64,000 nt of DNA from Streptomyces umbrinus (lineage in GTDB: Bacteria; Actinomycetota; Actinomycetes; Streptomycetales; Streptomycetaceae), in contig NZ_JAUSZI010000002.1 in the NCBI RefSeq assembly GCF_030817415.1, positions 9,548,001 through 9,612,000 of the forward strand. The letters are read 5' to 3'. The notes under the pieces were generated by a model that searched no databases, had not been told where the DNA came from, and was given only the letters and a program-made list of their open reading frames with translations. Of this stretch, positions 1-7,987 are shown piece by piece; the first letter of the stretch is position 1, and every line of letters starts with the position of its first letter. The position numbers and the translations under genes are program-made.

Positions 1-981
1 GGGGCCGCTGCGACCGGCCGCAGCGAAGCAGAGCGGGACGACGACGGCGATGCCGAGGCCCAGCAGGGCGAAGCCGGCCATGGCCATCGGGGCGTTCTGG
101 GCCACCACGACGAGCAGCGCGCCGAGGGTCGCGAGGGCGCCGCTGACCCGTACCGTGCGGACCGGGCCGAAGCGGTCCACCACCGCGTCGCCGGCGAACC
201 GCGCGATCGCCATAGTGAGAGTGAAAGCCGTGGTGGACGCGGCCGCGACCCCGGCCGAGCTGTCCAGGACGTCCCGCAGGTACACCGCCGACCAGTCCAG
301 GCTCGCCCCCTCCGCGAACACCGCGCAGAAGCCGATCGCGCCGATGAGCAGCGCGGACTTCGGAGGCAGCGCGAAGCGTGGGGGCGGTTCCTCGTCCTCG
401 GTGGGACGCAGGTCCAGCACCCACTGGCAGGCGGCCACGCCGATCAGCGTGAGCGCCACGGCGGCGAGCGCGTGGTGCAGGCGCGCGTCCGAGCCCAGAT
501 GGGCGGCGACGGTGCCGGCCGCCGAGCCGACCAGGGCGCCCGCGCTCCACATCCCGTGCAGCCCGGACATGATCGACTTGTCGAGCCGGGTCTCGATCTC
601 GACACCCAGGGCGTTCATCGCCACATCGGCCATGCCGGCCGTCGCGCCGTAGACGAAGAGGGCCATGCACAGGGTGACCAGGTTCGGCGCCAGTGCCGGG
701 AGGGTGAGTGCGAGCGTCCACAGCGCTATCAGGCCGCGCAGGGCCGCGCGGGCGCCGAAGCGGTGGCTGACGCTGCCCGCGAGCGGCATCGCGACGGACG
801 CGCCGATCGCCGGGAACGCGAGCGCCAGGCCGAGCTGGCCCGCGCTCACGGAGGCGTGGTCCTGGATCCACGGGACGCGGGTCGCGAACGAACCGGTGAC
901 GGCGCCGTGCACGGCGAACACCGTCGCCACGGCGTACCGGGAGCGCTTCACCTCGCGCTGGTCGTAGACCACTTCACCCAT
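1..981 (-). CDS. MFS transporter (3' end beyond left edge)
   Basis: An open frame runs without a stop from an ATG at 981 leftwards to base 1, giving 327 residues, so the C-terminus is missing. The translation is dominated by hydrophobic segments and carries the early motif FATRVPWIQDH followed by a loop of type RFGARAALRG, as in YbjJ-like major facilitator proteins. It should be a 12-helix inner-membrane secondary transporter; the substrate cannot be told. A purine-rich GGGAGGGGCC lies upstream of the ATG. The gene is divergent from a ROK regulator and shares a perfect inverted repeat with it, so it is probably the main target of that regulator. The family call is confident, the substrate unknown. 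Confidence 0.85.
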   Translation of the reverse strand, partial: MGEVVYDQREVKRSRYAVATVFAVHGAVTGSFATRVPWIQDHASVSAGQLGLALAFPAIGASVAMPLAGSVSHRFGARAALRGLIALWTLALTLPALAPNLVTLCMALFVYGATAGMADVAMNALGVEIETRLDKSIMSGLHGMWSAGALVGSAAGTVAAHLGSDARLHHALAAVALTLIGVAACQWVLDLRPTEDEEPPPRFALPPKSALLIGAIGFCAVFAEGASLDWSAVYLRDVLDSSAGVAAASTTAFTLTMAIARFAGDAVVDRFGPVRTVRVSGALATLGALLVVVAQNAPMAMAGFALLGLGIAVVVPLCFAAAGRSGP

Positions 982-1025
982 TTTCCCGGCCCCTCCCTGT
1001 CCTCTCCCCACTGTGCCGCCGTAAA

Positions 1026-1048
1026 CTATCAGGAACCCTGCCTGATAG
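1026..1048. promoter_or_regulatory. Operator-like inverted repeat between MFS and ROK genes
   Basis: CTATCAGG at 1026-1033 and its exact reverse complement CCTGATAG at 1041-1048 are separated by 7 bases. The site lies in the 122-base gap between divergent starts at 981 and 1104, where an autoregulating ROK repressor would be expected to bind. The palindrome is seen directly; the binding protein is inferred. Confidence 0.6.
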
Positions 1049-1103
1049 ATAGGCGGTATTGGGCCCGGCCGCCCTGGCGCCCCCGATCTGGAAGGATCCC
1101 GGC

Positions 1104-2303
1104 ATGCCCGCATCACCGAGCACCGCCCGGGCCATCAACGACCGGCTCGCCCTGCGCCTCCTCCAGCAGGAAGGCCCTTTGACGGCAGGGCAGTTGAAGC
1201 AGTTCACCGGCCTGTCCCGGCCCTCCGTCGCCGACCTGGTGGAACGCCTCGCCGCGGCCGGACTCATAGGCGTCGTGGGGGAGTCGGGCGAACAGCGACG
1301 CGGCCCGAACGCCCGGCTGTACGGGATCGTCGCCGACCGCGCGCACCTGGCCGCACTGGACGTACGGACCGAGGGCGTGACCGTCCTCGTGTCGGACCTG
1401 CTGGGCTCGGTGCTGGCCGAGGCGTCGGTGCCGATCGGCGACGGGACGGACACCGGACCTGCCGTCGAGCAGGCGGTCACGCTGGTCGAACGTACGGCCA
1501 AGGAGGCGGGCGTCGAGCGGCTGCACACCATCGCCGTCGGAGCCCCCGGGCTGATCGACCCCGCCACCGGCGAACTCCGCGACTCCTCGGGCCTGCCCGA
1601 ATGGCACCGCCGGCTCGCCGCGGCGTTGCAGGAGCGACTCCCGGCCCGCGTCCTCGTCGAGAACGAGACCAACCTCGCGGCGCTGGCCGAGCAGCGCGAC
1701 GGGGCCGCGCAGGATCGCGACACCTTCGTCCTGCTCTGGCTCGGTCACGGCATCGGCGCGGCCGTCGTCCTCGACGGCGTCCTGCGCCGGGGTGCCTCCG
1801 GCGGTACGGGCGAGATCGGCTTCCTGCCGGTGCCGGGCACAAGCGGCCTGCCGTCCGCGACGGGCTGCGACGGTGGCTTCCATTCGCTCGCGGGCGCCGC
1901 CGCGATCACCGAACTGGCGGCGCGCTACGGGATCGTGGCGCCCGCCGAGCCCCACGAACCGTATGCGGCGGCGCTGGTGCGGGAGGCCGTGGCGCGGGTC
2001 GTGGCCGACGCGGGGGATTCCTCGGCCTCGGGTTTCCTCGACACGCTCGCCGAGCACGTCGCCCTCGGTGCCGCGTCCGTCGTCGCCGTTCTGGACCCGG
2101 GATGCCTGGTCCTTGCCGGCGAGATCGGCGGGGCGGGCGGCGAGGTGCTGGCCGCCCGCGTCCAGGACCGGGTCGGCCGTATGTCGCCGCTGCCCACCGA
2201 GGTGCGGGCCGGCACCCTGGGCGGCGGCGCCGTGCTCCGCGGGGCGCTGCTGATGGCACGGGACGGGGCCCAGGACGAGCTGTTCGCGCCCCCGGAGAGG
2301 TGA
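1104..2303 (+). CDS. ROK-family transcriptional regulator
   Basis: The 399-residue protein has an N-terminal winged-helix segment (about residues 10-75, with LSRPSVADLVERL as recognition region) followed by a ROK sugar-kinase-like domain. The ROK signature appears as ENETNLAALAE (near residue 187) and then GHGIGAAVVLDGVLRRGASG. The usual zinc-binding CxCGxxGC motif is not present (only ATGCDGG), so it may not sense a sugar in the classical way. An upstream in-frame TTG at 1059 exists, but the ATG at 1104 is preceded by GAAGGA at 1091-1096 and begins the conserved part, so it is preferred. It probably represses the divergent MFS gene through the palindrome at 1026-1048. The ligand is unknown. 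Confidence 0.85.
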   Translation: MPASPSTARAINDRLALRLLQQEGPLTAGQLKQFTGLSRPSVADLVERLAAAGLIGVVGESGEQRRGPNARLYGIVADRAHLAALDVRTEGVTVLVSDLLGSVLAEASVPIGDGTDTGPAVEQAVTLVERTAKEAGVERLHTIAVGAPGLIDPATGELRDSSGLPEWHRRLAAALQERLPARVLVENETNLAALAEQRDGAAQDRDTFVLLWLGHGIGAAVVLDGVLRRGASGGTGEIGFLPVPGTSGLPSATGCDGGFHSLAGAAAITELAARYGIVAPAEPHEPYAAALVREAVARVVADAGDSSASGFLDTLAEHVALGAASVVAVLDPGCLVLAGEIGGAGGEVLAARVQDRVGRMSPLPTEVRAGTLGGGAVLRGALLMARDGAQDELFAPPER

Positions 2304-2357
2304 CGTCCGCCTCCGTAGAGGTGGCGGGCGGGAGTGGTCGATGTCCGGGAAACGGAG

Positions 2358-2398
2358 ACCCGGCGGCGGGGCAAGGGCCTCCGTCACCGCCGCCGGGT
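2358..2398 (+). terminator. Terminator after the ROK gene
   Basis: ACCCGGCGGCGG at 2358-2369 pairs perfectly with CCGCCGCCGGGT at 2387-2398 across a 17-base loop, followed by CGTTCT. It lies 55 bases after the ROK stop codon. Confidence 0.65.
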
Positions 2399-2461
2399 CG
2401 TTCTGGGGGCGGGCCGGCGAACGCGGAGCCCGTAGAGGCGTCGGTGAACGCAGACCCTAAA

Positions 2462-2498
2462 GAGGACTAGACCAAAGCGTCAATAGGTATGGACCAAT
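2462..2498 (-). promoter_or_regulatory. Orphan chitinase-type promoter with DasR/chi direct repeats
   Basis: Read on the minus strand, this 37-base block holds two repeats, ATTGGTCCATACC and TTGGTCTAGTCC, flanking ATTGAC. It is nearly identical in sequence and equal in length to the block in front of the chitinase gene (17731-17767): both run from GAGGACTAGACCA through TCAAT to GGACCAAT on the plus strand. Such TGGTCYAGACCW direct repeats are the known DasR-responsive elements of Streptomyces chi promoters. No minus-strand gene follows it; the ROK gene is on the other strand. It is probably the relic of a lost chitinase gene. Confidence 0.6.
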
Positions 2499-2639
2499 CA
2501 TAAGCTGCTGTGTCTGAAAGGTAGTTGGTCCGCCACGAGTGTCCAGTGAAGTCCATCGCCACACCCTGTGAGGCAGCCCACAACATTCGCCCGCATGGGC
2601 GTCGATCAGGCGTGGCACACTGAGTCTGTACCAGAAGCA

Positions 2640-2766
2640 GCGCACTCCGGGGTCGGTGAAAGTCCGAACCGGCGGTTACAGTCCGCGACCCGGTCGCTTC
2701 CAGCGGCCGGTTGACCAGGTGAAATTCCTGGACCGACGGTTAAAGTCCGGATGGGAGGCAGTGCGC
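2640..2766 (+). ncRNA. FMN riboswitch (RFN element)
   Basis: The region carries the conserved core of the FMN aptamer: GGGGTCGGTGAAAGTCCGAA, ACCGGCGGTTACAGTCCGCG, CCGGTTGACCAGGTGAAATT and GACCGACGGTTAAAGTCC. The closing P1 helix is perfect: GCGCACT at 2640-2646 with AGTGCGC at 2760-2766. It stands 155 bases upstream of ribE, the expected place for feedback control of riboflavin synthesis by FMN. The call is close to certain. Confidence 0.97.
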
Positions 2767-2801
2767 GGCGGGCGGGCATTCGTGCGCGCCGCCGTCTGTT
2801 T
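2767..2801 (+). terminator. Hairpin of the FMN riboswitch expression platform
   Basis: Directly after P1, GGCGGGCG pairs with CGCGCCGCC (2785-2793, one bulge) and is followed by TCTGTTT. The arrangement suggests a terminator or alternative hairpin formed when FMN is bound; the exact switching mechanism is inferred. Confidence 0.5.
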
Positions 2802-2920
2802 CGACGTGTCCCTCGGGACCCGTCCTACGCGGCGTCGCCCCCGGTGTCCTCGCTCGCTCATATCTGTCGTCATCGACAGGCCCCGGAGTCCGTGCCCGAA
2901 ATGGCAGGAGGACCCGGGAA

Positions 2921-3556
2921 GTGTTCACCGGAATCGTTGAAGAGCTGGGTGAAGTCACCGCCGTCGAGAATCTCGGCGACGCCTCACGTTTCCGACTCCG
3001 TGGCCCTGTGGTCACCGAAGGTGCACGTCACGGGGACTCCATCGCCGTCAACGGCGTCTGTCTGACGGTCGTCGACCACGAGGACGGCGAGTTCACCGCC
3101 GACGTCATGGCGGAGACCCTGGACCGCTCCAGCCTCGGCGCCCTCACCGTCGGCTCCCGCGTCAACCTCGAACGCCCCATGGCCGTGGGCGAGCGCCTCG
3201 GCGGGCACATCGTGCAGGGCCATGTGGACGGCACGGGCGAGGTCATCGAGCGCAAGCCGTCCGAGAACTGGGAGATCGTGAAGATCTCCCTCCCCGCGGA
3301 CCTCACGCGCTATGTCGTCGAGAAGGGCTCCATCACCGTCGACGGCATCAGCCTGACCGTCGTCGAGGCGGGCCCCGACTTCTTCACCGTCAGCCTCATC
3401 CCGACCACCCTCGACCTGACCACGCTCGGCCTCAAGCAGCCCGGCGACCCGGTCAACCTCGAGGTCGACGTGATCGCCAAGTACGTCGAGCGGCTGCTCG
3501 GCGCACGGGGAGAGCAGTCGGCCGCGCTCCCCGGCACCCAGGGAGCGACGCCGTGA
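2921..3556 (+). CDS. ribE: Riboflavin synthase (alpha chain type)
   Basis: The 211-residue protein converts two 6,7-dimethyl-8-ribityllumazines to riboflavin plus the pyrimidine dione. It begins with the hallmark [10 protein letters not shown] and contains two lumazine-binding repeats. The first has [17 protein letters not shown]; the second has [15 protein letters not shown], with [12 protein letters not shown] between them. The GTG start at 2921 sits 9 bases after AGGAGG (2906-2911). It is the first gene of the operon under the FMN riboswitch and overlaps ribM by 4 bases. Length is normal for the family. (The same enzyme is called RibC or RibE in different species.). Confidence 0.96.
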   Translation: MFTGIVEELGEVTAVENLGDASRFRLRGPVVTEGARHGDSIAVNGVCLTVVDHEDGEFTADVMAETLDRSSLGALTVGSRVNLERPMAVGERLGGHIVQGHVDGTGEVIERKPSENWEIVKISLPADLTRYVVEKGSITVDGISLTVVEAGPDFFTVSLIPTTLDLTTLGLKQPGDPVNLEVDVIAKYVERLLGARGEQSAALPGTQGATP

Positions 3557-4206
3557 ACTGGCTCAACTCCGAGGCCTTCACGCTCTTCGGCCAGCACATC
3601 AAGTGGGCCGACATGATCGGCAACGTGATCGGTCTTGTCGGCCTCGCCCTCGGCTGGCGGCGGTCCATCTGGACCTGGCCCGTCCAGTTCCTGTCCGGTG
3701 CCATCCTCCTCGTCGCCTTCGCCACCGCCCACCTCTCCGGCAGCGCCGGCAAGCAGATGGTGGTCATGGCCGTCGCCCTGTGGGGCTGGTGGCAGTGGAA
3801 CCGCGGCAAGGGCAGCTCCGCAGACGGTGCAGACGGCTCCATCGCCGTGCGCTTCGCCACCTGGCGCGAGCGCGGGTACCTCCTCGGTGCCGCGGCCGTC
3901 GGCACCCTCGCGGTCGGCAGCCTGTTCACCGCGTACCCGACGCTGTCCTGGGACCCCTGGCCGGACGCGTACATCTTCGTCGGCACGGTCGTCGCGATGT
4001 ACGCCCAGGCGCGCGGCATGGTCGAGTTCTGGTTCGCCTGGCTGCTCGTCGACCTGGTGGGCGTGCCGCTGAACTTCGCCAACGGCTTCGCCTTCTCCGG
4101 CTTCGTCTACATCATCTACGGCGCGCTCGTCCTGTGGGGCATGCGCGACTGGTGGCTGCGCTCCCGCAAGGCCGGGCAGCCTTTCCTGGAAGGAGCCCCG
4201 GCATGA
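3553..4206 (+). CDS. ribM: Riboflavin transporter RibM (PnuC-like)
   Basis: The 217-residue membrane protein has about six hydrophobic segments, with [20 protein letters not shown] near the start and [20 protein letters not shown] near the end, both typical of the PnuC/RibM vitamin transporter family. RibM of Streptomyces davaonensis is known to import riboflavin and the antibiotic roseoflavin. The GTG start overlaps the ribE stop (GTGA at 3553-3556), and the end overlaps ribBA (ATGA), so translation is probably coupled and the gene is under the FMN riboswitch. The operon can therefore raise both synthesis and uptake when FMN is low. Confidence 0.9.
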   Translation: MNWLNSEAFTLFGQHIKWADMIGNVIGLVGLALGWRRSIWTWPVQFLSGAILLVAFATAHLSGSAGKQMVVMAVALWGWWQWNRGKGSSADGADGSIAVRFATWRERGYLLGAAAVGTLAVGSLFTAYPTLSWDPWPDAYIFVGTVVAMYAQARGMVEFWFAWLLVDLVGVPLNFANGFAFSGFVYIIYGALVLWGMRDWWLRSRKAGQPFLEGAPA

Positions 4207-5501
4207 CGACCGCGCCGGTTTGGTACAGCACGGGCCACGATCAGGACGCCTCGGACTTCGCGCTCGACCCGGTCGAGCAGGCCATCGCCGACATCGCGGC
4301 GGGCCGCCCGGTCGTGGTCGTCGACGACGAGGACCGGGAGAACGAGGGCGACCTCGTCATCGCCGCCGAGAAGGCGACCCCCGAGATCATCGCCTTCATG
4401 ATGAGCGAGTGCCGCGGTCTGATCTGCGCGCCCATGGAGGGCGACGAGCTCGACCGCCTCCAGCTCCCGCAGATGGTCGAGAACAACACCGAGTCGATGC
4501 GCACGGCCTTCACGGTCTCCGTCGACGCGGGTCCCGCGTACGGCGTGACCACCGGCATCTCCGCCGCCGACCGCGCCACCACGCTCCAGCTGCTGGCCGG
4601 CGGCGAGGCCGAGGCGGGCGACTTCGTGCGCCCGGGCCACATCTTCCCGCTGCGCGCCAAGCCCGGCGGCGTCCTGACCCGCAACGGCCACACCGAGGCC
4701 GCCGTCGACCTCGCCCGGCTCGCGGGTCTGCGTCCGGCCGGCGCCATCGTCGAGATCGCGGGCGAGGACGGCAGGATGCTGCGGCTGCCCGAGCTGATCC
4801 CGTTCGCCCGCAAGCACGGCCTGACGATCATCTCCATCGAGGACCTGATCGCCTACCGCCGCACCGCCGAGCCCACCGTCCGCCGCGAGGCCGAGACTCA
4901 ACTCCCCACCGCCTTCGGCCAGTTCACGGCCTTCGGCTACCGCTCCATCGTGGACGGCGTCGAGCACGTCGCCCTGGTCCACGGAGAGATCGGCGACGGC
5001 GAGGACGTCCTCGTCCGCGTCCACTCCGAATGCCTCACCGGCGACATCTTCCACTCGCTGCGCTGCGACTGCGGCCCCCAGCTCGAAGCGTCCCTGGAGC
5101 GCATCCAGGCCGAGGGCCGCGGCATCGTCGTCTACCTCCGCGGCCACGAGGGGCGCGGCATCGGGCTCCTGTCCAAGCTGCGCGCGTACGAACTGCAGGA
5201 GCAGGGGCACGACACCCTCGACGCCAACCTGGAGCTCGGCCTGCCCGCCGACGCCCGGGACTACGCGGCCGGGGCGCAGATCCTGGAGGACCTCGGTGTG
5301 CGCAGCCTGCGCCTGATGACCAACAACCCCGAGAAGACCGACGCGCTCGTCCGCCACGGCCTCAAGGTCAACCACCGCGAGCCGATGCCCGTACAGGCGG
5401 GCGAGCACAACCTCCGGTATCTGCGCACCAAGCGGGACCGGATGGGGCACGACCTGCCTTGGCTGGACACGACCACCGTGTCCGCCTGCGGCAACCAGTA
5501 A
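4203..5501 (+). CDS. ribBA: Bifunctional 3,4-dihydroxy-2-butanone-4-phosphate synthase / GTP cyclohydrolase II
   Basis: The 432-residue fusion supplies both precursors of lumazine. The N-terminal half (about 20-225) is RibB, with the acidic loop [11 protein letters not shown] and the later [16 protein letters not shown]. The C-terminal half (about 230-425) is GTP cyclohydrolase II, with zinc ligands in [18 protein letters not shown] and the motif GHEGRGIGL. The ATG at 4203 overlaps the ribM stop. The same frame is open upstream to 3603, but that part lies across ribM and is spurious. RibD/RibG (deaminase/reductase) is not in this operon, so that step must be encoded elsewhere. Confidence 0.96.
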   Translation: MTTAPVWYSTGHDQDASDFALDPVEQAIADIAAGRPVVVVDDEDRENEGDLVIAAEKATPEIIAFMMSECRGLICAPMEGDELDRLQLPQMVENNTESMRTAFTVSVDAGPAYGVTTGISAADRATTLQLLAGGEAEAGDFVRPGHIFPLRAKPGGVLTRNGHTEAAVDLARLAGLRPAGAIVEIAGEDGRMLRLPELIPFARKHGLTIISIEDLIAYRRTAEPTVRREAETQLPTAFGQFTAFGYRSIVDGVEHVALVHGEIGDGEDVLVRVHSECLTGDIFHSLRCDCGPQLEASLERIQAEGRGIVVYLRGHEGRGIGLLSKLRAYELQEQGHDTLDANLELGLPADARDYAAGAQILEDLGVRSLRLMTNNPEKTDALVRHGLKVNHREPMPVQAGEHNLRYLRTKRDRMGHDLPWLDTTTVSACGNQ

Positions 5502-5526
5502 CGGAAAAGTACGAGGAGACACACAC

Positions 5527-6012
5527 GTGAGCGGCAAGGGTGCACCCGAACTGTCCGTACGCAACTGCAGCGACCTCAGGGTCGCCGTCATCGCGGCGCA
5601 GTGGCACGAGAAGGTGATGGACGGTCTCGTCGACGGCGCGCTGCGCGCCCTGCACGAGCTGGGAATCGACGAGCCGACCCTCCTGAGGGTCCCCGGCAGC
5701 TTCGAGCTGCCGGTCGTCGCGAAGGTCCTGGCGGGCCGCGGGTACGACGCGATCGTCGCGCTCGGCGTCGTCATCCGCGGCGGCACCCCCCACTTCGAGT
5801 ACGTGTGCCAGGGCGTCACCCAGGGCCTCACCCAGGTCTCGATCGACACCGGCGTGCCCGTCGGTTTCGGCGTCCTGACGTGCGACACCGAGGAACAGGC
5901 CCTGGACCGCGCGGGCATCGAGGGCTCGAACGAGGACAAGGGGCACGAGGCGGTGACGGCCGCCGTGGCGACGGCGGCCACCCTCCGCTCAGTATCCGAA
6001 CCCTGGCGCTGA
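5527..6012 (+). CDS. ribH: 6,7-dimethyl-8-ribityllumazine synthase
   Basis: The 161-residue enzyme condenses the RibA-derived pyrimidine with dihydroxybutanone phosphate. Family motifs are plain: [13 protein letters not shown], the active-site segment [16 protein letters not shown] and the tail region [17 protein letters not shown]. The GTG at 5527 is preceded by GAGGAG. It lies 25 bases after ribBA and ends the riboflavin set. The product is expected to assemble into a pentamer or icosahedral capsid around riboflavin synthase, as known for the family. Confidence 0.96.
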   Translation: MSGKGAPELSVRNCSDLRVAVIAAQWHEKVMDGLVDGALRALHELGIDEPTLLRVPGSFELPVVAKVLAGRGYDAIVALGVVIRGGTPHFEYVCQGVTQGLTQVSIDTGVPVGFGVLTCDTEEQALDRAGIEGSNEDKGHEAVTAAVATAATLRSVSEPWR

Positions 6013-6046
6013 GCGAACGGCGGTTGCGCGTAGGGTGGGCAGCACC

Positions 6047-6319
6047 ATGTCCAAGAAGACTTTCGAGGAGCTCTTCACCGAGCTCCAGCACAAGGCCGCC
6101 ACCGGCGACCCCGCCACTTCCCGCACCGCAGAGCTGGTCGGCAAGGGGGTCCATGCCATCGGCAAGAAGGTCGTCGAAGAGGCCGCCGAGGTCTGGATGG
6201 CCGCCGAGTACGAGGGCAAGGAAGCGGCCGCCGAGGAGATCTCGCAGTTGCTCTACCACGTCCAGGTGATGATGGTCGCCCGCGGCATCTCCCTCGACGA
6301 CGTGTACGCCCATCTCTGA
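6047..6319 (+). CDS. hisE: Phosphoribosyl-ATP pyrophosphatase
   Basis: The 90-residue protein hydrolyses PR-ATP to PR-AMP, the second step of histidine synthesis. The MazG-like motif is seen in [18 protein letters not shown] and [18 protein letters not shown] at 6035 would add four residues, but the ATG at 6047 gives the usual start [10 protein letters not shown]. It lies 34 bases after ribH and about 100 bases before hisG, so it may be transcribed with either. Confidence 0.95.
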   Translation: MSKKTFEELFTELQHKAATGDPATSRTAELVGKGVHAIGKKVVEEAAEVWMAAEYEGKEAAAEEISQLLYHVQVMMVARGISLDDVYAHL

Positions 6320-6420
6320 GCCGCGACTCAGAGAACTCCGAGCCGTACCTCCGAGAAGCACGCCCACTCCCGCACCGTACGAGCCGACAGCCGTGCGGAC
6401 GAACAAAGGAAGCCGACCTC

Positions 6421-7287
6421 ATGCTGCGCATCGCCGTCCCCAACAAGGGTTCCCTGTCAGGCCCCGCGGGGGAGATGCTGCATGAGGCCGGCTACCAGCA
6501 GCGCAGGGAGGCCAAGGAGCTCCGGATCGTCGACCCGGAGAACGAGGTCGAGTTCTTCTACCTCCGCCCCCGTGACATCGCGATCTACGTCTCCTCCGGC
6601 AAGCTCGACATCGGCATCACCGGCCGCGACCTGCTGATCGACTCCGCGGCCCACGCGGAGGAGATCCTCCCGCTCGGCTTCGCCCGCTCCACCTTCCGCT
6701 TCGCCACCAAGCCCGGCACGGCCAAGGCGGTCGAGGACCTGGCCGGCATGACCGTCGCCACCTCGTACGAGGGCATCGTCGCCAAGTACCTCGACGACAA
6801 GGGCATCGACGCGTCCGTCGTGCACCTCGACGGCGCCGTCGAGACGGCCATCGAGCTCGGTGTCGCCGAGGTCATCGCGGACGTCGTCGAGACCGGCACC
6901 TCGCTGCGCAACGCGGGCCTTGAGGTCTTCGGCGACCCGATCATGAGGTCCGAGGCCGTCGTCATCCGCCGCACCGGCGCGGAGGCCACCGGGGCCACCG
7001 AGGAGACAGAGCCCAAGGTGCAGCAGTTCCTGCGCCGTCTCCAGGGCGTCCTCGTCGCGCGGACCTACGTGATGATGGACTACGACTGCCGTGTCGAGCA
7101 GCTGGAGAAGGCCGTCGCCCTCACCCCCGGCCTGGAGTCGCCGACCGTCTCGCCGCTGCACAACGAGGGCTGGGTCGCCGTGCGCGCCATGGTCCCGTCC
7201 AAGGAAGCGCAGCGGATCATGGACGACCTGTACGACATCGGCGCGCGGGCCATCCTGACCACGGCCATCCACGCCTGCCGCCTCTGA
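6421..7287 (+). CDS. hisG: ATP phosphoribosyltransferase, long form
   Basis: The 288-residue enzyme starts histidine synthesis by joining ATP and PRPP. The N-terminal catalytic domain has MLRIAVPNKGSLSG and GKLDIGITGRDLL; the PRPP loop region reads ADVVETGTSLRNAGLEV. The extra C-terminal ACT-like regulatory domain (from about residue 215, ending ARAILTTAIHACRL) marks it as the long, histidine-inhibited form that works without HisZ. An AAGGAAG lies 9 bases before the ATG. It is followed after 12 bases by a PH-domain gene. Confidence 0.96.
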   Translation: MLRIAVPNKGSLSGPAGEMLHEAGYQQRREAKELRIVDPENEVEFFYLRPRDIAIYVSSGKLDIGITGRDLLIDSAAHAEEILPLGFARSTFRFATKPGTAKAVEDLAGMTVATSYEGIVAKYLDDKGIDASVVHLDGAVETAIELGVAEVIADVVETGTSLRNAGLEVFGDPIMRSEAVVIRRTGAEATGATEETEPKVQQFLRRLQGVLVARTYVMMDYDCRVEQLEKAVALTPGLESPTVSPLHNEGWVAVRAMVPSKEAQRIMDDLYDIGARAILTTAIHACRL

Positions 7288-7299
7288 GGACCGCCCGCC

Positions 7300-7788
7300 A
7301 TGTCCGACACACCAGAGCTGCCCGCTCTTCCGGTCACCTTCCGGCCGGGCCGCACCCGAGCCGTCCTGCTGACCGCGGGCGCCACGATCTTTGTGGTCAT
7401 CACCACGGTCGCGATGCTGCTTGAGAAGCTCAGTCCGGGGGAGCGCACCAGCTTCGTCTTCACCGGGGCCCTGCTCTTCGGGGTGCTCGTGCTGCTCTCG
7501 CGGCCGAAAGTCGTCGCCGACGAGTCCGGCGTGACCGTCGTGAACATCGCCAACCGCCGGAAGCTGGCCTGGGCGGAGATCCTGCAGGTCAACCTGCGCC
7601 CGGGCGACCCGTGGGTGTTCCTGAACCTCAGCGACGGCACCAGCCTGCCCGCGCTCGGCATCCAGCCGGGCATCGCCAAGCAGCACGCGATCCGCGACGC
7701 CCGTGCGCTGCGCGCCCTCGCCGAAGCCCACTCCGTCCACGAGCCCGACGGACCGCAGGAAGACGAGCACGACGAACATCACGCCTGA
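7300..7788 (+). CDS. PH domain-containing membrane protein
   Basis: The 162-residue protein begins with a short cytoplasmic segment and two hydrophobic helices (about residues 23-42 and 52-68). A soluble part of bacterial PH type (bPH) follows, with VVADESGVTVVNIANRRKL and WAEILQVNLRPGDPWVFL. The tail is acidic and His-rich. It follows hisG by 12 bases and is probably cotranscribed, an arrangement I recall as conserved in Streptomyces, but no link to histidine synthesis is visible. The function is unknown. Confidence 0.85.
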   Translation: MSDTPELPALPVTFRPGRTRAVLLTAGATIFVVITTVAMLLEKLSPGERTSFVFTGALLFGVLVLLSRPKVVADESGVTVVNIANRRKLAWAEILQVNLRPGDPWVFLNLSDGTSLPALGIQPGIAKQHAIRDARALRALAEAHSVHEPDGPQEDEHDEHHA

Positions 7789-7838
7789 CTCTCGGCCTTC
7801 CACCCTGCCGTACGGGCCCATGTCTTGATTAATCTGTT

Positions 7839-7867
7839 GGCGGAGGCGTTTTCGTTGCGCCTCCGCC
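7839..7867 (+). terminator. Terminator after the hisE-hisG-PH unit
   Basis: GGCGGAGGCG (7839-7848) pairs perfectly with CGCCTCCGCC (7858-7867) over a 9-base T-rich loop and is followed by TCTGGCTTTCC. It separates the histidine genes from the CNNM genes, unless it is part of the leader of the latter. Confidence 0.6.
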
Positions 7868-7954
7868 TCTGGCTTTCCACCCGGGATCCAGAAGCCCCCT
7901 GCTATTCGAGGAGTGACTCCCTCCAGCGATGGACGGATCGTCCTGTAGTACCTG

Positions 7955-7985
7955 CGCCGCCCCCTCCCGACATATCGAGGCGGCG
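7955..7985 (+). promoter_or_regulatory. Hairpin over the ribosome binding site of the first CNNM gene
   Basis: CGCCGCC (7955-7961) is complementary to GGCGGCG (7979-7985), and the probable Shine-Dalgarno GAGG (7977-7980) runs into the second arm just before the ATG at 7988. The structure could mask the ribosome site. No known riboswitch consensus (M-box, yybP-ykoY) was recognised in the 120-base leader, so control is only inferred. Confidence 0.35.
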
Positions 7986-7987
7986 GC

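Noticed and set aside
7839..7987. M-box or yybP-ykoY riboswitch before the CNNM genes
   Set aside because: The conserved core sequences of these switches were not found; only simple hairpins are visible.
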